Positions 36,090 through 44,683 of a stretch of DNA of 64,000 bases are shown one piece after another. The DNA comes from Amycolatopsis sp. CA-230715 (lineage in GTDB: Bacteria; Actinomycetota; Actinomycetes; Mycobacteriales; Pseudonocardiaceae). The stretch's first letter is position 1, and each line of letters starts with the position of its first letter. The stretch spans positions 9,423,501 to 9,487,500 of the forward strand of contig NZ_CP059997.1 in the NCBI RefSeq assembly GCF_018736145.1, given 5' to 3'. Under the pieces are notes generated by a model. It searched no databases. It worked only from the letters and a program-made list of their open reading frames with translations, and was not told where the DNA came from. A program made the translations under genes and the position numbers.

Positions 36090-37080
36090 GGTGCGTGTTT
36101 CCGTGCTGGACACCTCGCCGATCGTGCAGGGTTCCACGGCCCGCCGCGCACTGGAGAACACCGTCGACCTCGCCGTGCTCGCCGACGGCCTCGGCTACCA
36201 CCGGTACTGGGTGCCCGAGCACCACAGCATGCGCGGGGTAGCCAGTTCCGCGCCCGCCGTCGTCGTCGGCCGCCTCGCCGACGCGACGCGGTCGATCCGG
36301 GTCGGCGCCGGCGGGGTGCTGCTGCCCAACCACGCGCCGATCGTGGTCGCCGAGCAGTTCGGCACCCTCTCCGCGTTCCACCCCGGCCGGATCGATCTCG
36401 GCCTCGGCAGGGCGCTCGGCGGTTCCCGGCAGACCGCGGAGTTCGTCCGCGGTGCGGCCGAACGCGCCGCCAAGGACTTCTCCGGACAGCTCGACGAACT
36501 GCTCGGCTACTTCGCCCCGGACGAGGACCAGGTGGTCAAGGCGATTCCCGCGATCGGGAACGTGCCGCCGATCTGGCTGCTCGGGTCGAGCACCGCCAGC
36601 GCACGGCTCGCCGGATCCCGCGGGCTCGCCTACGCCTTCGCGCACCACCTCAAACCGGCGGACGCCGCGGAAGCGACCCGGCTCTACCGCGATTCCTTCG
36701 AACCCTCCCGCATGCTGGGCTCACCGTCCACTTTGGTCAGTGTGTCGGTGATCGCGGCCGACACGGACGACCGCGCCGAATGGCTCGCGGGGTCGACCCG
36801 GTTGAAGGTGCTCAGCAGGGTGCGCGGGAACCGGATCCGGTTGCCCAGCCCCGAGGACGCCGCGGCGTACCCGTACACCGAGTCCGACCGCGAGGAGATC
36901 GCGGCGCGGTCCGGCAGCGTGCTGGTCGGTTCGCCGGACACCGTCCGGAAGCTGCTGCAGTCCGTGCTCGACGACACCGGCGCCGACGAGCTGATGGTGA
37001 CCACCCCGGTCTACGATCACCGCGACCGGCGCCACTCGTACGAACTGGTCAGCGAGATCGCGAACCTGCTCCGGCACTGA
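36067..37080 (+). CDS. LLM-class flavin-dependent oxidoreductase (luciferase-like)
   Basis: 337 residues in the bacterial-luciferase TIM-barrel fold: VSVLDTSPIVQGSTARRAL, YHRYWVPEHHSM, LPNHAPIVVAEQFGTLSAF, HPGRIDLGLGRA. It matches the MsnO8-like group of FMN monooxygenases. ATG 36067 overlaps the previous gene by 23 bases and has AGGAAGG upstream; GTG 36091 is an alternative. It may be part of the same transcript, though a functional link to the membrane module is not evident. Confidence 0.88.
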   Translation: MAGCRHAEVRVSVLDTSPIVQGSTARRALENTVDLAVLADGLGYHRYWVPEHHSMRGVASSAPAVVVGRLADATRSIRVGAGGVLLPNHAPIVVAEQFGTLSAFHPGRIDLGLGRALGGSRQTAEFVRGAAERAAKDFSGQLDELLGYFAPDEDQVVKAIPAIGNVPPIWLLGSSTASARLAGSRGLAYAFAHHLKPADAAEATRLYRDSFEPSRMLGSPSTLVSVSVIAADTDDRAEWLAGSTRLKVLSRVRGNRIRLPSPEDAAAYPYTESDREEIAARSGSVLVGSPDTVRKLLQSVLDDTGADELMVTTPVYDHRDRRHSYELVSEIANLLRH

Positions 37081-37090
37081 ACAGGACGGC

Positions 37091-37786
37091 TCAGCCTTCC
37101 GCCGCGGGGTCCGGCTTCTCGCCGAAGAACGCCATGATGGTCGCGACGAAGTCGGGGGCGAGTGCGGGAATGGCTTCGGCGCCCTTGGTGTAGAGGCAGT
37201 AGCGGATCCGGTCCGAGATGCCGCCGACCAGAATGTCGAAGCTCTCGTCCGGCAGCGCGGGCCTGCTCGGGTCCTCCCGGCGCACCACGTAGTTGTAGGT
37301 GGCGCGGTACAGCTCGGCGATCCGGCCGATCGCCCGGTGGTACAGCGCGGCCACCTCCGGACCCGCCGCCAGGCACTCGATCTGCATCGTCCAGGTCACC
37401 TTCGGCGCCGAGGCCATCGCGCCGAGGTATTCGTCCATTGTGGCCGCGACACCGGTTCGCCAGTCCGTGTAAGGGAGTTCGCTCAGCGGGCGGGTGATCG
37501 AACCGAGTGCGACTTTGGCCGCCGTGCCGAAGGCGTCGACGAAGCAGTCCTGCTTGGTGGCGAACTGGTGGTAGAACGCCTGTTTGGACACGCCAGCGCG
37601 TTCGACGATATCGCCGATGGTCACCGCCGCGTATCCCTTTTCCGCGGTGACCTGCAGGAACGCGACCACGATGCGGTTGCGCTGGGATTCCTCGACCTCT
37701 TCGCGCGTGAGCCGGTGGCGACTGGGCAGGCCGTGCCCGATGGACGCGAAGGCCTCCACCCCGGACACCATCGGATGGTCGTTCAC
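37091..37786 (-). CDS. TetR family transcriptional regulator
   Basis: 231 residues. The N-terminal helix-turn-helix (about 22-75) shows RNRIVVAFLQVTAEKGYAA, then IGDIVERAGVSKQAFYHQF and KQDCFVDAFG. The C-terminal domain is helical. GTG 37786 or ATG 37771 are possible starts. It converges on the LLM gene with 10 bases between and is divergent from the serine hydrolase, either of which could be its target. Confidence 0.85.
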   Translation of the reverse strand: MNDHPMVSGVEAFASIGHGLPSRHRLTREEVEESQRNRIVVAFLQVTAEKGYAAVTIGDIVERAGVSKQAFYHQFATKQDCFVDAFGTAAKVALGSITRPLSELPYTDWRTGVAATMDEYLGAMASAPKVTWTMQIECLAAGPEVAALYHRAIGRIAELYRATYNYVVRREDPSRPALPDESFDILVGGISDRIRYCLYTKGAEAIPALAPDFVATIMAFFGEKPDPAAEG

Positions 37787-38087
37787 CGCCGCATTCTACC
37801 GACCGCGCCACCTCCCGTTCACGAACCGCCTCGGCGAGGCCACCAGCGGGTCCGCTGGTCGGCGTACTCCCCCGATTTTCGCGTACTCTACAGTTCTTCA
37901 AGCCGTTGGACAAGGGAAGATCTGCCGCGCTCATCCGCCACTGGGTTCTGGAATGCGCACACTCACGGCGATGACAAACCGTTTCCGACTGCGGGTTGTT
38001 TTTGACCGACGGTATTGACACGGGTTCCCCGGCGAGTCCAGTCTTCCTTCTGCATTCGCGGATTTCAGCCCGACCGGAAGGTCACCG
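37787..38087. other. Divergent region between TetR and serine hydrolase genes
   Basis: About 300 bases, clearly lower GC than the surroundings around 37870-38090, with no coding signature. It should contain both promoters. I see no long palindrome. GAAGG shortly before 38088 is the hydrolase ribosome site. Confidence 0.4.
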
Positions 38088-39230
38088 ATGCCTTCTTCCG
38101 CTCGCCACAGGATCTTTTTCGCCTTTCTCGCCGCGATGATGACGGCGAGCGCGGCCGTCGGGTCGAGTGGTTCCGCACTCGCGACGCCGGCCGCGGACGA
38201 TCCGTACCCCGGCGCGGAATGGGAACGCGGCGATGCCGTGGCCGCCGGGTTCGACCCGGCCAAGCTGGCGAAGATCGCCGACGAGCTGAAGGCGGGCAAG
38301 TCGAACTGCCTCGCGGTCGTCCGGCACGGGAAGCTGGTCGGCGACTGGTACTGGAACGGCACGGGGCCCGAGTCGGCCCAGGAAGTGTGGTCGGCGACCA
38401 AGTCGGTGTCGAGCACACTGGTCGGCATCGCGCAGGACGAGCAGAAGCTGAGCGTCGAGGACAAGGCGTCGAAGTACATCCCGTCGTGGGGTGACACGCC
38501 GTCGGCCGAGGTCACGGTGAAGGACTTGCTCAGCAACGATTCCGGCAGGCACTGGACGAGTGCCTTCGACGACGCGGTGAAGGTCTTCGCCGCGCAGGAC
38601 CGCACCGGGTTCGCCGTCTCCCAGTCCCAGGACGTTGCGCCCGGCCAGTTCTGGGCCTACAACAACACCGCCATCCAGACGCTCGACGCCGTGCTGCGGA
38701 AGGCCACCGGCGACGGACCGAGCGACTACGCGCAGAAGAAGCTCCTCGAACCGCTGGGCATGAAGCACTCGAAGATGACGCTGGACCAGAAGGGCAACAC
38801 CAACACGTTCATGGGCCTGCAGTCGACCTGCCAGGACCTGGCCCGGTTCGGTTACCTCTTCCTGCGCAAGGGGCACTGGAACGGCACCCAGCCGGTGTCC
38901 GAGCACTGGGTCGGCGACGCCACCGGGAAACCGTCGCAGGACATCTCCAGCGCGTACGGGTACCTGTGGTGGCTCAACCGGCTCGGCCCGGTCGCCACGG
39001 TGCAGAACCCGATGACCCGCGAGGAAAGCGCGAAGGCCCCGCACACTCAGCTCGTGCCGTCGGCCCCGCAGGACATGTACTGGGCGCTCGGCCTCGGCGG
39101 GCAGATCGTCCAGGTCGACCCCGGCTCGGACACCGTCGTCGTGCGGCTCGGTCCCGGCACGCTGACCGACCCGGCGCCCGCGCCCACGAAAACCGCCGAG
39201 ATCGTCACCGAAGCACTGGTCCGCCCCTGA
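38088..39230 (+). CDS. Secreted serine hydrolase of the beta-lactamase/penicillin-binding family
   Basis: 380 residues. A signal peptide (IFFAFLAAMMTASAAVGSS, cleaved near residue 32) precedes a class C-like domain: SxxK nucleophile motif in WSATKSVSS, YxN-type motif in FWAYNNTAIQ and a late GLGGQ in place of KTG. Such enzymes include esterases and D-aminopeptidases as well as beta-lactamases; drug resistance cannot be inferred. ATG 38088 is clear. Confidence 0.88.
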   Translation: MPSSARHRIFFAFLAAMMTASAAVGSSGSALATPAADDPYPGAEWERGDAVAAGFDPAKLAKIADELKAGKSNCLAVVRHGKLVGDWYWNGTGPESAQEVWSATKSVSSTLVGIAQDEQKLSVEDKASKYIPSWGDTPSAEVTVKDLLSNDSGRHWTSAFDDAVKVFAAQDRTGFAVSQSQDVAPGQFWAYNNTAIQTLDAVLRKATGDGPSDYAQKKLLEPLGMKHSKMTLDQKGNTNTFMGLQSTCQDLARFGYLFLRKGHWNGTQPVSEHWVGDATGKPSQDISSAYGYLWWLNRLGPVATVQNPMTREESAKAPHTQLVPSAPQDMYWALGLGGQIVQVDPGSDTVVVRLGPGTLTDPAPAPTKTAEIVTEALVRP

Positions 39231-39360
39231 CTCCGGGCGTTATCGGAAACTGATCTCTTTCGCCACGAAGAACAGCGCGGCGAAGATCCCTGCGCGATTC
39301 TGCCCCGTCGGCACCGTTCTTTCTTTCCTTCGAGTAGGTTCACCGAGAAAGGGTAGAAAA

Positions 39361-39963
39361 ATGACAGCTGCAATCCTGAAGGCCGCCAAACGGCCGATGG
39401 CGAGGACAGGTCTCGTCGGTGCGGTCGCCGCGATCACGGTCGGCGTTTTCGGCGCCGGGATGGCGGGCGCCGCGGACAAGGCGCTGACCTACCGGGGCGA
39501 GTTCCCGATCATCGGCGCGCAGCAGGTGAAGGCCGTCGTGCACGTCGACATCCCGAAGAGCGTCAAGCCCGGCGACACCGTCGACGTGCCGTTCTCCGTG
39601 GACGTGGACGCCGGCGCGGCCGCCGGTGACGGCCTGCGGCTCGTTGGCACCAAGGTGCTCTCCGGCGACATCAAGACCGCGGTCAAGCTCACCGTGAGCA
39701 GCGGTCAGTCCGTTCCGCTCTCCATCGCGCTGCCGATCCCGGAGACCCAGGTGCCGCCCCAGGGGCCGCTGACCTTCACCGCGAAGGGTGGCGTGAAGTT
39801 CACCATCCCCGGTGGCGTCCCCACCGGGGAGGCGAAGATCAACGTCGAGCCGACGGTGTCCTCGCACATCAAGACCGACAGCGGGCTCGGCGAGTTCGAC
39901 GTTCCCCTCAAGCTCGACCCGCCGACGCAGGACACCCTGCTCGGCACCACGCAGGTCGGCTGA
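39361..39963 (+). CDS. Secreted beta-rich protein of DUF6801 type
   Basis: 200 residues. An N-terminal signal (LVGAVAAITVGVFGAGMA) is followed by a repeated-strand domain (LTYRGEFPIIGAQQVKAVVH, VKPGDTVDVPFSVDV) found in actinobacterial exported proteins of unknown role. AGAAAGGG precedes ATG 39361. It is probably monocistronic and shares a hairpin with the convergent cluster on its right. Confidence 0.75.
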   Translation: MTAAILKAAKRPMARTGLVGAVAAITVGVFGAGMAGAADKALTYRGEFPIIGAQQVKAVVHVDIPKSVKPGDTVDVPFSVDVDAGAAAGDGLRLVGTKVLSGDIKTAVKLTVSSGQSVPLSIALPIPETQVPPQGPLTFTAKGGVKFTIPGGVPTGEAKINVEPTVSSHIKTDSGLGEFDVPLKLDPPTQDTLLGTTQVG

Positions 39964-39972
39964 GCCGGGCGG

Positions 39973-40000
39973 GGTGGGGCGCTTCCCGACGCGCCCCACC
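39973..40000. terminator. Bidirectional hairpin between the DUF6801 gene and the diazo-type operon
   Basis: GGTGGGGCGC and GCGCCCCACC flank an 8-base loop (TTCCCGAC). It lies between two convergent stops (39963 and 40024) and could serve both transcripts. Confidence 0.7.
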
Positions 40001-40023
40001 ACGCACCGAACCGTCCACTGTGG

Positions 40024-41391
40024 TCAGAGTGCGCGGTGGCGCGCGAGCACGCGGTCGACGAGCGCGTCCGAGGCGCCGACGTACTCGCGCGGGTCGAGGA
40101 GCTTGCCGTCGGCGAGCAGGTCGGTCAGCTCCGGCAGGGCCGCGACGACCGAGGCGAACGGCTTTCCCGTGGAGTCGGCTTCGATCGCGGCGTCGGTGAG
40201 CAGTTTTTTGGCGCGCGCCTTGCCCAGTACCGGGGCGAGTGCGACGGTGAGCCGTTCGGCGACGATCGCGCCGCCGGTGCGCGCGAGGTTTTCCGCCATC
40301 CGCTCCGGGTACACGACGAGTCCCGCGCACAGTTCGGCGGCGGTGTGCGTGGCGCCGCCGGTGAGCCGGAGCGCTTCCCGCAGCGATTGCCATTCGGCGT
40401 GCCAGGCGCCGCCAGGACGTTCGTCGTCGGCGAGCATGCTCTGCGACAGCACGAGCGCGTGCGACGGGACCTGGCGCGCGGCGGACAGGATCAGCGTCGC
40501 CAGCACCGGGTTCCGCTTCTGCGGCATCGCCGACGACGCACCACGCCCGGCGGCGAACGGCTCGGCCAGCTCGGCGATCTCGGTGCGGCACGAGATCTGG
40601 ACGTCGAGCGCGAGCTTTCCGAGCGCCCCGGTCACGAACTGCGCGACGGCACCGAGATCGGCGATCGGCGCCCGCGCGGTGTGCCAGCAGGTGACCGGTT
40701 CGGCGAGCCCGGTCTCCTCGGCGAAGGGCGCGATCAGTTCGGCTCCGCCGAGCGGCAGCGGCGATCCACCGTCGAGTTCGGCGTACGCCCCGTACGCCGA
40801 CAACGTGCCCGCGGCGCCGCCGAGTTCGGCGGGCAGCACGACTTCCCGCACCCTGGCGAGCGCGTCGAGCACGCCCTGCAGCCAGGTCGCGGCTTTGAGC
40901 GCGAAGGTGATCGGCACGGCGTGTTGGGTGAGCGTGCGCCCGGCCAGCACGGTTTCGCGGTGGGCTTCGGCGAGTCCGGCGAGCGAGTTCGCGACGGCGG
41001 TCAGGTCGGTCTCGATCAGGGCGAGTGCGCGCTGGGCCACCAGCATGCACGCGGTGTCCAAAATGTCCTGACTCGTCGAGCCGCGGTGGACGTATTCGGC
41101 CGCGTCGGGGTCGATCTCGCGGACGGCGTCGGTAAACGCGGGTACGAGCGCCACGACCGGGTTCGCCGCGGACCTCGCTCGCAGGGCCAGTTCCCGCAGG
41201 TCGAGCCGTGCGGTCGAGGCGGCGCTGGTGATCGACTCCGCCGCCGTCCCCGGGATCAGGCCCAGCCTCGCCTGTGCCCTCGCCAGTGCGGCTTCGGCGT
41301 CGATCATGGCGCGCAGCCACGCCTCATCGCCGACCACCGGTTCGATCGGGGTCCCCGCCCACACCGGGCCGAGGAGACCGCTGTCCGTCAT
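40024..41391 (-). CDS. creD: Nitrosuccinate lyase (CreD-like), fumarase/aspartase superfamily
   Basis: 455 residues. The superfamily signature ASSAMPQKRNPV is present near residue 275, with GSTSQDILDTA and LTQHAVPITFALK upstream, the pattern shared with 3-carboxymuconate cycloisomerases. Placed directly after a CreE-like monooxygenase (68-base overlap), it most likely eliminates nitrite from nitrosuccinate, the second step of the aspartate-nitrosuccinate pathway described for cremeomycin. It is the last gene of the 12-gene operon. A beta-ketoadipate role is unlikely: no other genes of that pathway are present. Confidence 0.82.
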   Translation of the reverse strand: MTDSGLLGPVWAGTPIEPVVGDEAWLRAMIDAEAALARAQARLGLIPGTAAESITSAASTARLDLRELALRARSAANPVVALVPAFTDAVREIDPDAAEYVHRGSTSQDILDTACMLVAQRALALIETDLTAVANSLAGLAEAHRETVLAGRTLTQHAVPITFALKAATWLQGVLDALARVREVVLPAELGGAAGTLSAYGAYAELDGGSPLPLGGAELIAPFAEETGLAEPVTCWHTARAPIADLGAVAQFVTGALGKLALDVQISCRTEIAELAEPFAAGRGASSAMPQKRNPVLATLILSAARQVPSHALVLSQSMLADDERPGGAWHAEWQSLREALRLTGGATHTAAELCAGLVVYPERMAENLARTGGAIVAERLTVALAPVLGKARAKKLLTDAAIEADSTGKPFASVVAALPELTDLLADGKLLDPREYVGASDALVDRVLARHRAL

Positions 41392-43282
41392 CCGTTCCTC
41401 TCCTGTTCTCGCGCGGCAGGCAGCATTCCAGCGCGGCCCGCGCGATCGCGTCGGCGTCCTCCAGGGTCACCGATCCGACGCCGGGGCGGATCCCGGCGGC
41501 GGTCACCCAGTGCACGCCCTCGGTCGGGATCCCGAACGCGAACCGCGCCGGGTGCGGCCGCCCGCGCCGGTCGACGACCCGGTACGGCCTGCCCGTGACC
41601 GCGAGGCCACCGCTTTCGTAGCACCCGGCATCGCCGTCGCGCATACGGTACGGCTGGCACAGACCGGTCGCCAGCAGGTACCGCAGCAGCGGGTTGTCGC
41701 TGCGCCGCAGGTCGACCTCGGGCAGCCGCGCCTCGATGAGACCGGTCACCGGCTCGGTCTCCTGCGCGGCCGTACCCGAGCCGACGAGGAAGCAGCCGTC
41801 CCACGCCGAGGGTGCCACGGTCATCCCCGGCCCGGTCAGCCGAAGCACGCCCGCCTCGACGAGCGCGATCATCTCCTCGATCCGCCGCACCGGCGGGCCG
41901 ATCGAGGTGTACGCGTTGAGCGGGTTGTACCAGCGTTCCAGCTCGTCGCGGTAGGAGCCGCCGTCGATACCGCCGTGGTCCACTACGAGCCGCACCTCGT
42001 TGCGCAGATCTCGCAGGACGTCGAGTGCCGCTTTGAGCGGGCTCGCCACGTTGCCGAGCCGCGCTTCGCGCGCGTCCTCCCGCAGGTGGTCGAGCAGCCA
42101 CGCGGTGAATTCCGCGGAATCGGTGAAGATCCTGGTCCCGTACGGGGATTCGATGCGCGCCCAGTCCCAGCGCTCGCCGATGCCGTGCCGCCTCAGGCCA
42201 GGCTCCTCGTCACGGGTGCGGACGAATTCGTCGAGGAAGGTCTGGGCGGCGGCGTCCGAGACCTCCGATGCCACCAGTGTGCGGTAGTAGACGGCCTTGA
42301 CTTCGAGATCCACCAGCGGCCACACGGTTTCGCGGAAGTCGACCGGGTGGCCCGCTTTCGCGCGTCGACGGAGGTCGTCGATCACGGCGGGGGTCAGGAA
42401 CAACGGAATGTGCCTGCCGAACGGGCCTTTCTGGTTTTCGCCTCGGGCGTGGTACGGCAGGCCGCGCCGCGATCCCGCGAGCAGCCGCGGTTCGCGGCCG
42501 GACGGCAGGTACCGCAGTCCGCCGCCGGTGCGCTCGAAGATGCCGCCGCGTCCTTCGGTCAGCAGGTGGAGGTAGTCGAAGAAGGTGAGCCCCAGCCCTC
42601 GCAACGCGACCCGCTCCCCCGGTTCGAGCCCGGTGAGGTCGACGTCGGCCGGGTTCGCCTGCGCGACGTAGGTGAGACCGTGCGCGCGGGCGAACCTCGC
42701 CAGGCGTTCCCGTTCGCCGCCGCCGGCCAGCGGCCCGTGCCCGACCGCGAGCACCACCGCGTCGAGACCGGCGAGCGTCGAGCCGTCCCGCAGCACGATC
42801 ACCTGTCGTCCGTCGAGGGTGTCGTCGAGCGCGACGGCGGAGGTGGCGTGCACGGAGATCCGGACGTTGGGCGGCGCGCCGCGGCGCAGCCGGTCGAAAA
42901 CCCAGCGCAGGTAGTGCCCGTAGAACGCCCGCGTCGGGTAGTCGTCGGGGCCGAGTCCGCGTGCCTCCGCGCGCACGCCGTCCGGGTAAGCGCCAGGGAC
43001 CGCGGCCACCCGCGTGGCCCATTCGTGCAGGCTCGGCCCGCGCACGATCGGGCCCGCGCACGGGACGCTTTCGTCGGTGAACATGCTGACCTGCGAGGCG
43101 ACGGTGTTCATCAGCAGGCCGCCGTGCTGCCCGGTCCGCCACACCCGGCCCGGTCCTGGCGGGTACTCGTCGACGACGTGCACCGACAGCGGCTGACCGT
43201 CCACATTGGCCAGTAGGCGTTCGAGCACCGAGGTGCCCCTCGGACCGGCGCCGATCAGGCCGATCCGCAGCTCACCGGTCAT
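41324..43282 (-). CDS. creE: FAD-dependent aspartate N-monooxygenase (CreE-like)
   Basis: 652 residues. An N-terminal dinucleotide-binding motif (LIGAGPRGTSVLERLLANV) starts a large FAD/NAD(P)-binding protein with WRTGQHGGLLMNTVASQ and a C-terminal GVHWVTAAGIRPG. Size and pattern match CreE-type enzymes, which oxidise L-aspartate to nitrosuccinate. The neighbouring lyase supports this. ATG 43282 overlaps the SDR stop by 11 bases. A general lysine/ornithine-type hydroxylase is less likely given the length. Confidence 0.82.
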   Translation of the reverse strand: MTGELRIGLIGAGPRGTSVLERLLANVDGQPLSVHVVDEYPPGPGRVWRTGQHGGLLMNTVASQVSMFTDESVPCAGPIVRGPSLHEWATRVAAVPGAYPDGVRAEARGLGPDDYPTRAFYGHYLRWVFDRLRRGAPPNVRISVHATSAVALDDTLDGRQVIVLRDGSTLAGLDAVVLAVGHGPLAGGGERERLARFARAHGLTYVAQANPADVDLTGLEPGERVALRGLGLTFFDYLHLLTEGRGGIFERTGGGLRYLPSGREPRLLAGSRRGLPYHARGENQKGPFGRHIPLFLTPAVIDDLRRRAKAGHPVDFRETVWPLVDLEVKAVYYRTLVASEVSDAAAQTFLDEFVRTRDEEPGLRRHGIGERWDWARIESPYGTRIFTDSAEFTAWLLDHLREDAREARLGNVASPLKAALDVLRDLRNEVRLVVDHGGIDGGSYRDELERWYNPLNAYTSIGPPVRRIEEMIALVEAGVLRLTGPGMTVAPSAWDGCFLVGSGTAAQETEPVTGLIEARLPEVDLRRSDNPLLRYLLATGLCQPYRMRDGDAGCYESGGLAVTGRPYRVVDRRGRPHPARFAFGIPTEGVHWVTAAGIRPGVGSVTLEDADAIARAALECCLPRENRRGTDDGQRSPRPGVGGDPDRTGGRR

Positions 43283-44180
43283 CGCCGGTGATCCCGTTCC
43301 GCCAGGTCGCTCTGGTGGGCTTCCAGTTCAGCGCGCGGCGGGCGCGGTCGTTGGCGGCGCCGCGCAACGCGGTGAGCTGGTAGGCGCCGAGCCAGCCGTG
43401 CAGGCGTTCGGCCAGTTCGGCCGGCACGCGGCGGGGTTCCGGGCCGCCGAACGCCTTCGCCAGCTCCGGTGCCCACACCTCGGCCTCCGCCGGTTCGTCG
43501 TCGGTGATGTTGAAGGTGCCGCGCACGTCGCCGCCGACCGCTTCGACCGCGGCCAGCGCCGCGTCGTCCACGTGCACGAACGAGGTGATCCCGCGCGCGA
43601 CTTCGGGCAACCGGAAGCGTCCCGTGGCGAGTGCGGCCCCGATCTTCCCGCCGGGGTCGTACCAGGTGCCGCGGCCGTAGAGCGTGCCGTAGCGCAGCAC
43701 CACGCCCACGACGTCCTTCGCGTGCAGCACAAGCCTTTCCAGTTCCGCGACCGCCGCGACGGTGCGCGCCCAGCCCTCGTCGGGCGCGTCGAGGTAGAGC
43801 GGTGCGTCCTCGTCGCCGACGCGGTCGCCCACCGGCGCGGTGGCGAAGGCGATGCTCTGGGCGACGAACCGGTCCGCGCCCGACTCGCGGGCCGCGGTGA
43901 GCAGGTTCGCGGTCCCCTCGGTGCGCAGCCGCGCCGTGGTTTCCAGATCGTTGCCGCGCAGGGCCGAGAGCTGGTGGACGATCGCGCGCGGTTTCGCGGT
44001 GAGCACGGCCGCGTGCACGGCTTCGCGGTCGAGCGCGTCGGCGATCACGACGTCATCGGCGCCGGTGACGCCGGCGGCCGGGTCCCGCACCATCGCGGTC
44101 ACGTGGTGCCCTTGGGCCCGCAGCAGCGGCACGAGGTTCCGGCCGAGCACCCCGCTCGCGCCCGCGACCAGCACTCGCAC
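43272..44180 (-). CDS. Extended SDR/NAD-epimerase-like protein lacking the YxxxK pair
   Basis: 302 residues. The Rossmann motif GASGVLGRNLVPLLRAQG is intact, as is LRYGTLYGRGTWYDPGG, but where SDRs have YxxxK this protein reads DEGWARTVAAVAELE, with Trp and Val in those positions. It may bind NADP and act by another route, or serve as a reductase within the pathway. GTG 44180 follows GGGGGAG and lies two bases after the preceding stop. In this context it is a candidate for a late redox step such as reductive replacement of a diazo group (speculative). Confidence 0.75.
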   Translation of the reverse strand: MRVLVAGASGVLGRNLVPLLRAQGHHVTAMVRDPAAGVTGADDVVIADALDREAVHAAVLTAKPRAIVHQLSALRGNDLETTARLRTEGTANLLTAARESGADRFVAQSIAFATAPVGDRVGDEDAPLYLDAPDEGWARTVAAVAELERLVLHAKDVVGVVLRYGTLYGRGTWYDPGGKIGAALATGRFRLPEVARGITSFVHVDDAALAAVEAVGGDVRGTFNITDDEPAEAEVWAPELAKAFGGPEPRRVPAELAERLHGWLGAYQLTALRGAANDRARRALNWKPTRATWRNGITGDDR

Positions 44181-44182
44181 GG

Positions 44183-44683
44183 CTACTCCCCCTTCCGCAT
44201 CAGAAAGCGGCATTCGGCGTCGCCGTGCCGCAGGCAACTGGTCGCGCAGTTCTCGGTGAGCCGCACCCCGAGCCCGGCGGACCAGCCGGCGTGGATGTCG
44301 GTGCACGGGCATTCGTAGCCGTCGAGGGAGCCGGCCATCCGCACCATCGTCACCGCGAAGTTGCGGCGCATCGTCAGCTCGACGAGATCCTCGCCCGCCA
44401 CCGAGATGGCACCGTCCCGCAGTTCCGCCGGGAACATCGCGTCCGAACAGGACTCGTACCTCTCACGCAGGTCGTCGATGTCCGCGGGCGGTTTTCCGCC
44501 CGCGCGCTTGGTGACGATCCGGCCGACGTGTTCGGCGACGTACCGCATCGCCTCGGCGTTGATCTCGTTGGCCACCTCGTGCCCGAAACGCTTCGCCACA
44601 CCCTGGTACCAGCGCGCGTCGTGCAGCCACCACTGCCGGTAGACGTCCATAGTGGACGGCTGTGCCCTTTCGACGGCGGTCAT
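44183..44683 (-). CDS. ATC-hydrolase/V4R-like small-molecule-binding protein
   Basis: 166 residues. The C-terminal pattern YECPCTDIHAGWSAGLG, then ENCATSCLRHGDAECRFLM, contains Cys and His residues typical of proteins annotated as L-2-amino-thiazoline-4-carboxylate hydrolase-like and of V4R-type domains. The N-terminal half is helical (RFGHEVANEINAEAMRYV). ATG 44683 overlaps the ligase stop (ATGA). Its place between a ligase and an SDR in a biosynthetic operon suggests a catalytic or chaperone role. The reaction is unknown. Confidence 0.65.
   Translation of the reverse strand: MTAVERAQPSTMDVYRQWWLHDARWYQGVAKRFGHEVANEINAEAMRYVAEHVGRIVTKRAGGKPPADIDDLRERYESCSDAMFPAELRDGAISVAGEDLVELTMRRNFAVTMVRMAGSLDGYECPCTDIHAGWSAGLGVRLTENCATSCLRHGDAECRFLMRKGE

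Noticed and set aside
40024..41391. Reading the lyase as 3-carboxymuconate cycloisomerase of the beta-ketoadipate pathway
   Set aside because: No protocatechuate dioxygenase, decarboxylase or ketoadipate genes are near, and it overlaps a CreE-like gene, so nitrosuccinate lyase fits better.
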